Assembly: GCA_039519185.1 (NCBI GenBank)
Contig: CM076854.1
Location: 20,321,456 to 20,385,455 of the forward strand
DNA: 64,000 nucleotides
From: Astragalus membranaceus
Taxonomy: Eukaryota > Streptophyta > Magnoliopsida > Fabales > Fabaceae
Direction of reading: 5' to 3'
The notes below the pieces were generated by a model. The model was given only the letters and a program-made list of their open reading frames with translations, was not told the origin of the DNA and did no database searches. Of this stretch, positions 34,315-45,922 are shown piece after piece; the stretch's first letter is position 1, and every line of letters starts with the position of its first letter. The position numbers were made by a program, and so were the translations under genes.

Positions 34315-35307
34315 CTAATCGGTCGCCTCTGACCCTGCAAGAGCAAACACCTTCCCTTCAGACTTCACCTTCTTTGGCTTAGTACACTTGGTACTAATGT
34401 GCCCTCCTTCACCACAGTTGAAACAAATCACATCCTTACGAGCACATTCAAATGCCATATGGCCTTCCTTGCCACAACGGTAACACATCCTAGCCTCAGC
34501 TTTGCATTCAGGTCTCTTATGACCAGGCCTTCCACATTTGTGACACACAATGCTTGCAGGGGCATCTCCCCCACTAGGTTTCTTGCCCTCCGCAGCTCTC
34601 TGATTACCTCCACCCGTTGGAACCTCATACGGCTTCCCGCGACTCGGTAAACTCTTCTGGTTTTCTCTCATAACTCTAGAATGGGCATTACTGTCTTCTT
34701 CGAAGATTCTGCAACTGTCCACCAACTCAGAGAACACCCGGATTTTCTGGTACCCTATCGCTTTCTTAATATCCGCTCGCAACCCACTCTCAAACTTAAT
34801 GCATTTCGAGAATTCAGCTGTCGCTCCACTATAATGAGGGTAGAACTTAGCCAGCTCTACGAACTTTGCGGCATACTCGGTCACAGACTTATCCCCTTGC
34901 TTCATCTCCAAGAACTCAATTTCCTTCTTCCCTCTAACGTCCTCCGGATAGTACTTCCGGGTGAACTCTCTGCGAAAAACGGCCCAGGTGATCTCCTCAC
35001 CAGCAGACTCCAACCTCTCTCTACCCTCCAACCACCAGTCATCCGCTTCCTCAGCTAGCATGTGAGTCCCATACCGGACCTTCTGTGCTACGGTACAGTC
35101 CATCACTCGAAAAATGCGCTCCATCTCTTTTAGCCACGCCAAAGCTCCATCTGGGTCGTACTTCCCCTTGAACACCGGTGGATTCTCTCTCTGGAATGTC
35201 GCCAAACTCCTAGTACCAGCATCTCCTCCAGCACCTTGCTGATTCTGCACCGCTTGAGCCATAGCAGCCAACGCAGCAGCAATTGCAGCATCGTTTCTTC
35301 CCGCCAT
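34315..35307 (-). CDS. gag: G2 Gag protein, apparently intact
   Basis: A 330-residue capsid/nucleocapsid protein if started at MAGRNDAAIAAAL (35307); the frame also extends 23 codons upstream. I prefer the inner start because the longer one runs into the leader after the primer site. The middle contains the retrotransposon Gag capsid region (PPVFKGKYDPDGALAWLKEM, DDWWLEGRERL, FRREFTRKYYPEDVRGKKE, EFLEMKQGDKSVTEY). Three CCHC knuckles follow at residues 255-268, 275-288 and 295-308 (CHKCGRPGHKRPEC, CYRCGKEGHMAFEC, CFNCGEGGHISTKC). Gag packages element RNA into particles. No stop or frameshift is seen, but protease is absent downstream, so Pol must come from a relative. Confidence 0.93.
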   Translation of the reverse strand: MAGRNDAAIAAALAAMAQAVQNQQGAGGDAGTRSLATFQRENPPVFKGKYDPDGALAWLKEMERIFRVMDCTVAQKVRYGTHMLAEEADDWWLEGRERLESAGEEITWAVFRREFTRKYYPEDVRGKKEIEFLEMKQGDKSVTEYAAKFVELAKFYPHYSGATAEFSKCIKFESGLRADIKKAIGYQKIRVFSELVDSCRIFEEDSNAHSRVMRENQKSLPSRGKPYEVPTGGGNQRAAEGKKPSGGDAPASIVCHKCGRPGHKRPECKAEARMCYRCGKEGHMAFECARKDVICFNCGEGGHISTKCTKPKKVKSEGKVFALAGSEATD

Positions 35308-35410
35308 ATCAACTCGATTGCTACAAAACAAACAATAGTCAGGACTAACAGACAATAGTTGGTCGTTAACCGACACAACGACTCGATGACTCGGCCGGAC
35401 GGACCAAACT

Positions 35411-35422
35411 GCTCTGATACCA
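35411..35422 (-). promoter_or_regulatory. G2 primer-binding site (initiator Met tRNA type)
   Basis: The minus strand reads TGGTATCAGAGC, separated from the LTR by 4 bp. Confidence 0.93.
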
Positions 35423-35426
35423 CTAA

Positions 35427-38400
35427 TGTAACACCCCCTTCTAATACTTAATATTTAATTAATAAAAATCAGAGTTTTCGAAAACCGTTTGAGACGTTAA
35501 AAGGAAAGCGTTACATTACTTCATAAAAACCATCAACTTCAAAGGCACAGATCAACAATAAAAGAGTATGATACATAGCACCCAAAAACATAAGGGACGA
35601 ACCCATAAGCACCTGTTTAGTTTACACCACCATAAACATAATCGACAACGCAGCGGAAAAACAACAAGTATATCAAATACTTATACATCGCCAAATAGAC
35701 AGTTAATCATTAACAGATAAGACAACTACATAAAACTAGAACGCCGCCCCCCCGGTGCTACGTATCAGAGCAGAGACCAACCGACAAGGAGAAGGTACAG
35801 AAATAACCTTCACTCGCTAATACATGCAGGTTGCCGACATGAGAAGCAACACGGAAACAGTAGGGTGAGTCTCTAAACACATATAATAGAATGGATGATA
35901 AGCAATATATTAGGACAAGGCAACTAGAAGCACCAATACACAACTTCATAAGAATACATCATCTTCTTACAACATATATATTATAATCACCAAGACAACA
36001 TCGTCAATAATAATCACCAAGAAACATCATCGTCACTAAACATAGGCACTAAGGCATCATCGTCAATAATCATGGAATAATGCATGAGATGCAACCCAAC
36101 ACCAAGGGCATAATGCATGTGGTACCATCACCGTCATTAGTTAGCCATTCGGGCATAATCGTCAATATAAGGCCAACACCTATAATCGTCAATAATCAAC
36201 CACAAGGCCGAAGCCTATAATCGTCAATAAACAATGCACATGAAGCATGCGACACCATGAACAATGCATCAATCATCATTCACCAAATTCGTCAATTATT
36301 AAACTCACCATAAGGCCAATGCCTATAATCGTCAATCATTAAATCCACCATCATCATTAATTGCATCGTCAAACAATAGCTCTAAGCCTAGCACCAACTC
36401 ATATGAATTGAATACACCAAGTACATCGTCAATAAATAGCTCTAAGGCTAGCAGTTAATTCATCAATAATACCATCGTCAATTAAATAGACTATCACAAG
36501 TCCACGATACAAGACAGGTACCCTAGACAGAGTCCTACAGCCTAAACAGGCCACACCGACACGCCAACAGGCAAAAACAGACAAAATATCACTTAGACAG
36601 TTTTTGGCAACACCGGGTAACACTGCGCCAAAAACTGCGCCCAAACAGCACCTAGACATCCACCAAACAGTGCCTAGACACCCACCAAACAGCCCCCAAA
36701 CACTTGACCAAACAGCGCCTAAACAGCGCCCAGACAGCCCCTAGACATTCGCCGAGACAGCACTTAGACATTGGCAAGACAGCACCTAGACATTCGCCAA
36801 GACAGCAGCAACATGGCAACACTGCGCCAGGCACACAGGCAACACTTCCAGGCAACACTGGCGCAGCAGACAGCAACATTGGCAGCACACTGCACCAAGG
36901 CATACGCCCGGGCAGCAACACTGCAGAATTCCTACAACAGTGCACCTACTTCGGCGAATTAATTAAAATAGCAAACGACCTCGGGTTTCAACAAAAGACC
37001 ACTCATTGGAAAGCTCTTTGAGTGTAGTTTCAGCCTATGATTTTCATTTTTCAAAATAAGTATCCAGTTGGTACCGTTTTTCAAAATACTACACTGAGGT
37101 ACCAATTCGGACAGGTTTGCATGACCAACTTACGACCAACTTTTCTTTCTCTTTTCTTAATGAGATTTTATGAAACCAGTGCTCATTTTGAAGGGAATTG
37201 AGTCTACTTTCCAACTAAGCAAGAATCATTAAAAACGGAGTTCGAATGACGACACAAAACTTGCCAAGACCGAACCTATACACATATTGGTTCCAGAATT
37301 TGACCCGACTTTGGAGACTCATAACTCGAGCTACACAACTCCGATTTAAACGAAACCAGTGCCAAAACGACCGGTATTAAGTCTATTTTCCAAAACAATC
37401 AGCCGCCTAATTTTCAGACCAACCAGACAGTACCAGTTTTTAAAATACGAAACAGTGTCCAGAAACGCGCACAACAACAAGGGGGCACGCCACACCCAAG
37501 TTGGCGCCCCACGACACAACACCGAGGCACACTTGTGCCACAACCACCAAGGCACCGAGACAAAACCAAGCAGCATTCAACGAGGCACATGGGCACTTGG
37601 CCCGTGCCATATCATGAACAACACACACACGCCTAGGACGCCCACAATATTGGGATTAAGGCCACGTCATGCCCGTGCTACAACAACAATTAATTCAAAT
37701 ATCAAGCGCGCCCCAAAGCGGGCATAAAGGCCTCGTCATGCCACGCTACCCAAACAACCAAAGCACATGGGCCAAAAGCTAGGAGCCTAGGCCATGGCAC
37801 CAACAAACAAAATAACCTCAAGAACAACAACAACAACAACAACCACATAGTGGCATAACACCCAACATTTCCAATACCACAATTTAACAACAATCACCAA
37901 CAAATAATCGTCATTCTCAAGTGCCATTTCACATATTCACCATAAATTCTCTTCAAGTTCATAGAATGTTTTCAACAAACACCTTGTAGGCACAATATAC
38001 TCATAATTCATTTCAACATTAAAGCATCATCAATTCATCAATTCAACTTCAAATACAACAACAAATACACGATTAACAACACAAACATATCAACAAGTAT
38101 CCCTAGAACCTAACCATATATAAAACATATCATTTACTCTATTATAGATGAAAGAGAGCCCCCTAACCTTTTAATTGAAGAACCCAAGCAACAATTAGCA
38201 AGCTAGAACCAAGAAACAAGCCCCAATCCTTCTAACCAAGCAAGAAAATCGAAAATGCAAGCCTCTCCCTTGATGAACAGTACCGCGGGTACTATTCCTC
38301 TCCTCACTATTCTATTTTTTTGAGTTGTGTTGGAAAAATGAGACCACACACTAGCACCTTATCCCTTTTAAAACAACTAATGGGCCACTAATGACTATGG

Positions 38401-38649
38401 GCTTATTAATGAACTATGGGTCTACCATTTACACCTCCAATATTTATTTATGCACTTCCCCAATAAAATAACATCAATTTAAGTAATTAACTCTAACTTA
38501 ATTATCCCACTTAATTAAATATCTCCAAATTACTTATACACCTCTGAATTACTTAAACACCTCCAAATTACTCAAACTAACTTAATTAATTATTGTAACT
38601 TTAAATAATCCAATTGAATAAATAGTCTAATTAATTTTGGGGCGTTACA
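35427..38649 (-). repeat. G2 right LTR (5' LTR in element sense)
   Basis: A complete 3223 bp, TGTAACACCCCCTTC to GGGGCGTTACA. In element sense it begins TGTAACGCCCC, as does the LTR at 62250. Confidence 0.95.
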
Positions 38650-38900
38650 AACAAGGGGAGGAGCGGTTTCCCCTGTATTGGACCCCTGAATCCCGAAAGG
38701 GGCGATTGATAGACGAACGAGACCTTTCTGCTTCTGTTTGGATGGACATTGAGCATGTTTGGGAGGTTGTGCCCTGCAAATCTACTCTTTTGCTGAGTAC
38801 CGTGGACTTAGAGACTCCTTTAATTTCATATTTGAGTAATTCCCTTCCCTTTATTTGTTGTTTTTCTGATTTGGAGGGTCTTTACGCATGGCATCCATGA
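38650..38900 (+). pseudogene. family X Gag-like protein, 3' part
   Basis: The frame resumes after G2: GEERFPLYWTPESRKGRLID and ERDLSASVWMDIEHVWEVVP, matching the paralogue around 59136-59215 (GFPCIGPV.., RLIDERDL). It stops at TGA 38898-38900. Joined to 30037-30660 this was one reading frame before G2 inserted. Confidence 0.7.
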
Positions 38901-39035
38901 GCATATAAGAGATGAAACGCCTGAAGGTTTTGATAATCCCTCCATAATTTTGAACTCTTGAAGTAGTTATCCGATTATTCCGTCGTTGTAGTTATGGAAA
39001 TTTCGAGGACGGAATTTCTTTAAGGGGGATTGAAT
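38901..39035 (+). mobile_element. family X 3' end with polypurine tract
   Basis: 'ATTTCGAGGACGGAATTTC' and AAGGGGGATTGAAT (39022-39035) are the usual end of Ty3/gypsy coding sequence and its purine tract, directly before TGTAACACCC. The same arrangement recurs at 59341-59386. Confidence 0.75.
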
Positions 39036-40024
39036 TGTAACACCCTGATATCTGTGCTTTGTGGTTCTTTGTATGTGCTAATTTTATGATTTATTTTGAA
39101 TTGTTAAGATTAAATTATTTTATTTATTGTGTGTTTGAGTTATTAAAATTAATTGAAAATCACACTTAAATGTATTTTTATACGCTATTGGTAATATATG
39201 ATTGCTATTATTTATTTATATTATTTTTATAAATATTAGTAATTTAAATGTTATTTATTTTAAAAATTATTTTCGGCTATTAAGGGGTTAAAATAATAGT
39301 TGTAGTGAAATTGGGCCTTCAAAATGGATTAAAATATAATATGGGCTTTTTTAAATGCACACACCCCCAGTTTCTTTGCTAACCCCCCCTGTGACCCAAC
39401 AGATTCTACACTGGCCCAACCCATTTGCCCTTCTTCTTCTTCCTCTTCAGCGTGAAGCTTTGTACAGAATTTGAAAACCCTTGCGAAGCCATGTCCCTAC
39501 CTCGCGTTCTTTTTCCCCAACCCGCGACCAAGTCTCAAACTTCACAGTCCAACTCAAAATTACCCTGAGTCTGATTCCGGATTCGGTTCCACCGATTACA
39601 GCCTCCATCTCGTGTTCTTTTTATTAAATATGACTTTAACAAAATAAATTATATATGATATAAGCTTTATCACAGTCTAATATAATTAGTATATTTAATA
39701 TATGATACTATATAAGTAGTTAGCTTTGTTGGACTAAGATTAGTTATATTTAATAGTTTTAGTGTATGACTTTTGGACCGTCTTAGTTGTTACATAACCG
39801 TACACGTTCGAATCAAATATTGTACGGGGGGAGTTAAATCACGCTCGGGAACTCGTGATTTCATCGACTAGCAATTGCAGTACACTTCGATATTAGGTAC
39901 GGGGAGAAAACTATTCTATATGGGGAATAGGGGATATGAATATAATAGTGTTGTTTATTGTTATTCCTGTTTTTGAATGTATTTATTTATGTATTGTTTA
40001 TTATTTATTATTAATATTTATTAC

Positions 40025-40220
40025 TTATTCAGTTCAATTTGGATAACTGTAATTATTATGGATGGCTGTGAATATAATTCAATTTGGATAACTGTAATTA
40101 TTATGGATCACTGTAAATATATTGAATGACTGTAAATAATTTGGACGATTGTAAATGAGTTAGATGACTGTGAATGACCTGGATGATCGTAATGTAAACG
40201 ATATGAATGTCTGTAAATAA
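40025..40220. repeat. 'GGAT-ACTGTAAAT' short tandem repeat
   Basis: Degenerate units of about 20-25 bp (TGGATAACTGTAATTATTAT, then 'ggatgactgtgaat' variants) repeat inside the LTR. Confidence 0.7.
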
Positions 40221-40384
40221 AATGATAATGACTTATAATGATATTATGACTAAATGATACGAATAAAAATTGTTTAAGTTCCTGATCGATGTCTTAATAT
40301 CTATTAATGTAGCTGGGATTGACTCGGAATCGTTAAATCATTAAGTGACCTGACAATAATGTTTTGTTAAGGTTGTCGGTTGGT

Positions 40385-40640
40385 TTTATTTGTATTGTTA
40401 TCGAAAACTTGTTGAACAGTGGGAAAGTTATCCTTCGTCGATGATTAACGGGCTGGCTTGTGTTGAAGAATCGTGTCGCAGCATGGGCAAGAACTCGTTG
40501 CAGTATGGACGTGTTGATCGAGATTTGTTGGAGGAACCTTCTCGCAGTATGGTCGAGTCGTACCTCAATAGCTAAGATTTGTAGGAGGAACCTTGTCGCA
40601 GTATGGGAAAGTACTCGTTGCAGTATGGGTGGGCCGTACC
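40385..40640. repeat. CGCAGTATGG repeat in family X LTR
   Basis: TTGTTGGAGGAACCTTCTCG and CGCAGTATGGxxxxGTxG units recur several times (about 40478, 40500, 40547, 40595 and 40618). Short frames here are artefacts. Confidence 0.7.
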
Positions 40641-41579
40641 TTAAAGGATGGTGATGATGATAGGTAGAGTGGTAAGCAAACGATGATCGGAGTAGTGATT
40701 GAGACGGCCACGACCCGGCTTTGCAGGTAGGCCCAGTGGGGGCATTCAACAAAACACTAGGGTACCCTGACTAGACTCTAGCTATTTTTCGGGATGTGAG
40801 GGCACTTGCATCTACTTACCCAGAGTTAGATGGATCCAGATTTATCGTTGGAGTAGTGGGTAGGACCATCTTGACGTTACCCCAGATTTGGAATGACGAC
40901 ACTAGTTGATGATCGACCGAGCACGCCTGTCATATTCGTTGTATTCATTGTTGTGGTATTTTGTGTTGACCGTACGCCAGATTGAGGATGATGAACACAG
41001 TTGATGATTGACTAAGTTTGCGGGTTACGTTCGTCGCATTTACTGTTGGGAGGTTTGTTGTGTGATGTGATCACAACCCTTTTAACGTACGAGCCCACCG
41101 TGGCTTCACTTTACGATATGTCGCAGTATGGACATGTTGTATTTGTCACTCTTTAGTAATTGACCGTTTGATATTGATTTGATGGATTGTGGTTGTCTTA
41201 GTCTCCTTATATGGTTTGGACACTCTTTCTCACCCGTGCACCATTTTTTTAGATTGAGTTCCAGGTGTCATTGGAGTGACCTTCTACGATTGTGCAGTAG
41301 TGGAGATGTGATCACTACGGATCACCCAGTAACTTGAAGAATGATACTACACGTTGATGTTACATCGGAATTTGAGTTGTATTTTCAATACTATATATGA
41401 AAATCATTCTTGTTTTTGTATTGAAAAAAATCTTGTTTATATGATTTAAGGAGTTGGATGGCATCTTTTACTCACGAAAGGTATGTTGAAAATGAATTGG
41501 AAATTTTATTTGAAAATTTTTGTTACTTGTTTTTCGTATTTTTTCTTTTATAATTACTTTCGGGGTAAAGGGTGTCACA

Positions 41580-42766
41580 TTTAGGGGTATAAGAGTAGTG
41601 AAACTAACCAATTGGGTTGGCTTAGTCGCGAGTTCAATGAGAGGAGCGATAGGTATTCCTTAGAAAAAATTAGAATCCAATGAGAACCCAAACAACTATC
41701 CTTAGAGAGAACTTTTTTTATAGAGCTCGGTTTATTCTTTAAGTGGTGTGTTAGGTGTCTATTTTGTTTTCTCCGTGTGGACTCTCTATATTGTTGCCAT
41801 TTGTCTTGTTACTTTCTTGTTTTTGAAACTCAGAAGTCATATAAGCTGACCTTCTATAGCTTAACTTTGTAGTGGTTTTCAGCATTTCATGGTTTTGTGA
41901 GTTAGAATTAAAATATTTATGGAGCCTGCTTGTAATCTTATATTAAACCATTTTTATTGGATGTTCACATTGTATTTCATTTATTTAAATAAATAGTACT
42001 ATGTATTCCAGGAAATCTTTTTATTTTTCCTTCATTTACTTATTAATGCTCATGACTTAGTGCTTTAAGGAATTGCTTTGTTAATTATTTAATGTTGCTA
42101 CTTGACAAGTAACATGCTGTGATATTTTTTTTTCCGATAAGCACATGCTTTGATATTTTGATTACTATAAGTATAATTTCTTCGCAAAAATGTTATAATT
42201 AATGATTTTTTTTATTTTTATGAGCGAGATTAGATATAATGTTACTAAATGTTAACTATATTTATATATTATTTATTTTATTTGTTTTGTCCTATGTGTC
42301 TAATTGTCCTCGACGTGCAACGTTGTGAACTTAGTATCTTTCTGAATTGTTTCATAATTTCCATGCAATATGACTTATAACTGTGAACTGTAATTCTCTA
42401 CACCGAGTTTTTATGATTTGGTTTTGGCTGATATTTTTTTGATAGTTTGTGCTACGCGGTTTTGAAACCTTAGATTTAAAATTGTGCACGGACACTGCTT
42501 TTGCACTTTTATCAAATTGACTTTTATTAACAGATGTTTTCATAGGTATTTGATTTAAATCGGTGAAATTAACATCCAGTCTTGTATAAAATCGATTTCT
42601 ATAACGTGTTTTTATTTTTTGTGTTGATGCTCTAGGCAAAGTGTTTTGTGAAGTTATTTTACCAGATCTTTTAAGGAGCTATTCCTATACTAACATGTTG
42701 TAATGCTTGAAAGTAATAATTTTCTTAATTAAATGAAGCAATTATTGTTTTCTTTTATTTTCATGA
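41580..42766. other. unassigned AT-rich sequence
   Basis: The first 100 bp look like the 5' leader of a gypsy element after the primer site. Beyond that nothing is recognised. The 95-codon minus frame at 42352-42639 shows no domain. Confidence 0.5.
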
Positions 42767-42945
42767 TAGCTACAATTAGTGGGACTCGGGGGTCGATTGA
42801 GTGCTCCTTGGTTCGATTCCCGCAGCGGACAAACTCGGTGCTGGTTAGTGTGATATTTGATCCTAAGCACGAACGGAGATTATTATTTCGTTGAAAGCGT
42901 TGGGAGACTCCATGAGTAGCCAGCAATGATCCATACCAAAAAAAA
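42767..42945 (+). mobile_element. tRNA-derived SINE candidate
   Basis: An A-box-like TAGCTACAATTAG (42767) lies 43 bp before a good B box GGTTCGATTCC (42810-42820), as in an RNA polymerase III promoter. An A8 run at 42938-42945 could be the tail. I could not find a target duplication. Confidence 0.5.
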
Positions 42946-43902
42946 GTTGTAACGATTTTGAACTGTTGGATATATCTATATGTTATTATATGTTATTAAT
43001 ATCTTCAATTATTTTGTTTTATTTGTTCTAAGTGCTTAATTGTTCTCAATGTGTAGTTGTGTGAGTTATCCTAATTAAGATATAGCATGTACCACATACG
43101 CGGAGCATCTAAATACTATTTTGTGCTATATAAAACAAGTAATTGCGAGTGGTATCAATAGAACAACAAAATTAATTGTTGGAAATTTTTGTTGGTTAAT
43201 TAATTTAACTAAATATAATTGGTGCAATGCTTTATTTATTTCTTATCTTTCTCCTTAGAATCTAGAGATGTTGTAATAGTTTTACCGAGACTCAAGTTTA
43301 TGTATAAAACTCTTAAAGTTAAACATTATTAATATTTTCACATGTGTTCTGATTTGATTAATTTTGACAGCGTGCAATAATTTGTCTTGGTAGTATTATA
43401 TGTTCTATTTCATTGTCCACAAATCTTAGTGAAATAACATGTTGGTAATTAATTAAAAGTAGATGCTAGTTCCTTCGTTAGAATAATAAGGTTGGTCACG
43501 ATGCCTATATGCTAATTTTTCTATGTCATTAACTTTTGTGTATGCTATTTTTTTGTATTGTGAGTTGTACTTAATATCATTGAATGAATATTTATGCTTC
43601 TTAGTAAGGTTCTTAATTTTAGAATCGATATGTTTTATTTTGCAATTTGGGTCCATTGATCATCCTTAAAGTGAACAATGATTCAATATCACCGCTCGGT
43701 GTTGATCAGTGCATTTTTATTTGGTTGTGGTTATCCGATTGAGGCGTGGGAGCATGCGTTAGAAAGCTAAGAAATAGAGCTACAATTCTTCTGTTAATCT
43801 CGAAATCCAATTCTGAAATCCTGAAGGTAAAAACTGCAAAATACCGAAGCCGTACACTGTAAAACGGGTTTTGGCCGAATATTAGTTTGTTAACGGGCTT
43901 TT
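42946..43902. other. unassigned AT-rich sequence
   Basis: No domain or RNA gene is seen. Short minus-strand frames (43453-43656, 43706-43918) look random. It is the left flank of C2. Confidence 0.5.
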
Positions 43903-44216
43903 TGTTGAAAGCAATCAAGTCCAGCTACTGTTTCTACTTCATAAGAAATAAAGGGCACCTGATGTTGCTGTGCGGATGCTTGTATGTCAGCTCCTATTGT
44001 TTGTAAGCTCATTTACAGTTTACTTAGTTTTGTAACAAGTAAGAGTTAGTTTACATTTTCCAATTGATTGTAATTTGGAGTACCTATAAATGCCCTCTTT
44101 GTAATTCTGTTTACACAATTAATATACATTCTGTTTTCTTTCATTTTTCGGTGACAACCGCTTTCTCTCTTCTACTCTCTTTGTACCATTGAGCAAATGC
44201 TCAATCAGTTCCTACA
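43903..44216 (+). repeat. C2 left LTR
   Basis: 314 bp, with CTATAAATGCC as a probable TATA region (about 44088). It has 36 bp (GCTCATTTACAG... after GTAAG) that the right LTR lacks. Confidence 0.95.
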
Positions 44217-44234
44217 GATTGGTATCTAGAGCTT
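44217..44234 (+). promoter_or_regulatory. C2 primer-binding site
   Basis: GATTGGTATCTAGAGCTT is one or two changes from the initiator-Met tRNA site TGGTATCAGAGC. Confidence 0.8.
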
Positions 44235-44452
44235 CCATTTTAGGGATTCTGGGAAACACAAGCGTACAAGATCGTGAATCTTGTTGTGAGATTTGTGTGC
44301 GATTTTGATTTTGCAGTTTGCATTGAATTGCAATTCGAAATCTGTGTGGAATCTCATTTCGATTCCTAGGGTTAGGAAACACGAGTGATAGTGAGGAATT
44401 CAGTGAGAGATTTGCAGAGAGTCACACGAAGAACAGAAACGGAGGCTTCAAC

Positions 44453-45887
44453 ATGCACTTGCCAATCTTTGGCCCTCAAGATGTGCTTGAGATCATCAAC
44501 ACTGGTGTTGTTGCACTAGCTAAGAACGCAACTGAAGCTCAGAGAAATGCGCATCACGAAGTGAGGAAGAAAGATCAAAAGGCATCGTTCTTCATCCACC
44601 AGTGCGTTGATGCGAAGGTCTCTGAGAAGATCTCTGAGGCGATCAGCAAAGGCAACGTGGGATACGTTGGTGCGGTGTTACGGCGGTGACGCAGAGGTGA
44701 AGAAAGTGAATCTTCAATCGCTTTGCAAGCAATACGAGAATCTTCAGATGAAGAGCAACGAGAAGATTGCTGACTACTTCTCGCGTGTGATTATAGTTGC
44801 GAATCAAATGAAAACGGGTGGAGAAACGATTAACGAGCAAACTATCATTGAGAAGGCACTCAAATCTCTCACATCTCAGTTTGATTACATAGTTGTTGCA
44901 ATTGAGCAATCAAAGGACACAAGTGTAATGAGAATTGAGGAATTGCAAGGCAATTTGGTAGCACTTGAAATTCGTGTGTCTGAGAGAGGATCTGAGAAGG
45001 AGAAGGCAGGTGAACAAGCCTTGTTTTCTCAACACAATAAGAAGAGTGGTGGAGGTACATGGAAGGAGAGGAAAGCTAATTGGAAAGAGAATAATAAGAA
45101 GAAAAACAACAACAATTCTGGTCAGAATCAGAACAATTCTGAAAAATCAGAAGGATCTTCAAAGAAGTGGAAATCTGGTCATAATAAGGGAGGAAAGAAG
45201 AAGTTCAATAAGAAGAACATCCAGTGTTATAATTGTGATCGTTTTGGTCACTTTGCAGATGAGTGCACTGCTGATAAAGGAAATTCTAAGTCAGATGATG
45301 GGGCTCTAGTTGCTGAAGGTGGAGACTTTGATTCTGAACAAGTGTTACTGATGGTTGCAACTCATGACAGTGATGAAGATGCAACCTGTACAGAGGAGAC
45401 AGTGACTTCTTCTGCTATTGAGGTAACACTAATTAAACCTATTAACACTGAATTTGATAGTAGTAGCAGTGAATATTGGTACCTAGATACTGGATGTAGC
45501 AATCATATGTTTGGACATAGGGAGTGGCTGTTTGATTTTGATGATAGTGTGAAAAATAAAGTTAGGTTTGCTGATAATACTGGTGTGGCAGTAGAAGGTA
45601 AAGGAAAAATAATGATTAAGGGAAAGAATGGCAAACCTACATTTATTACAGATATGCTGTATGTTCCTTCCATGAAAAGTAATTTGTTGAGTGTTGGACA
45701 GCTCCTTGAGAAGGGATTCTATATTGAAATTAAGAAAAACTATCTCAAGGTGTTTGACTTTAATGAGAAACTGTTGCTTAAGGCAATTGTTAGCAAGAAC
45801 AGAACCTTCAAAGGGAGTTTGGAGGCAGCAAAAGTGAAGTGCCTGTTCAACACAACTGTTAAAGAGGAGAGCAGGTTGGGCATCTAA
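44453..45887 (+). pseudogene. gag: C2 Gag and protease
   Basis: Starts MHLPIFGPQDVLEIINTGVV. A frame change near 44670 (..SKGNVGY to ATWDTLVRCYGGDAEVK) precedes the Gag core (KVNLQSLCKQYENLQM, IADYFSRVIIVANQMKTGGE, TIIEKALKSLTSQFDYIVVA), typical of copia Gag. A basic, asparagine-rich linker leads to the CCHC knuckle CYNCDRFGHFADEC. Then comes protease with YWYLDTGCSNHMFG (catalytic DTG) and DMLYVPSMKSNLLSVGQLLE. The frame breaks at about 45875 within the pre-integrase region (ESRL..). The first ATG fits because it follows the leader at the usual distance. Confidence 0.93.
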
Positions 45888-45922
45888 ATTTCAGAAGCCT
45901 GAAACTGCTTCATGACAAAGAG

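Larger units (their letters stand above)
30661..38649 (-). mobile_element. G2: young minus-strand Ty3/gypsy element with gag only
   Basis: Near-identical LTRs (30661-33841, 5' truncated on the plus strand, and 35427-38649) bound a 1.59-kb interior with a primer site, an intact gag on the minus strand and a Pol tail. Protease, reverse transcriptase, RNase H and the integrase core are missing. The left LTR lacks 42 bp that the right LTR has, and family X sequence expected there (TGAACAA by comparison with 59130) is also gone, so a small deletion removed the left junction and its target duplication. AACAA after the right LTR is the likely surviving copy. Confidence 0.92.
39036..41579 (+). repeat. 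plus-strand Ty3/gypsy LTR of family X
   Basis: Starts TGTAACACCCTGATATC after the purine tract and ends GGGTGTCACA (41579). It is followed by a primer-site-like TTAGGGGTATAAGAG (a decayed TGGTATCAGAG). It contains a 350-bp block (39615-39960) that recurs at 49600, 50934 and 59990. A purine tract on the left and a primer site on the right mean the LTR belongs to two elements at once, as in head-to-tail arrays. Confidence 0.65.

Noticed and set aside
42767..42850. tRNA gene
   Set aside because: Only A- and B-box-like sequence is present; no cloverleaf or acceptor stem can be drawn, and a tail-like A run follows, so a SINE is more likely.
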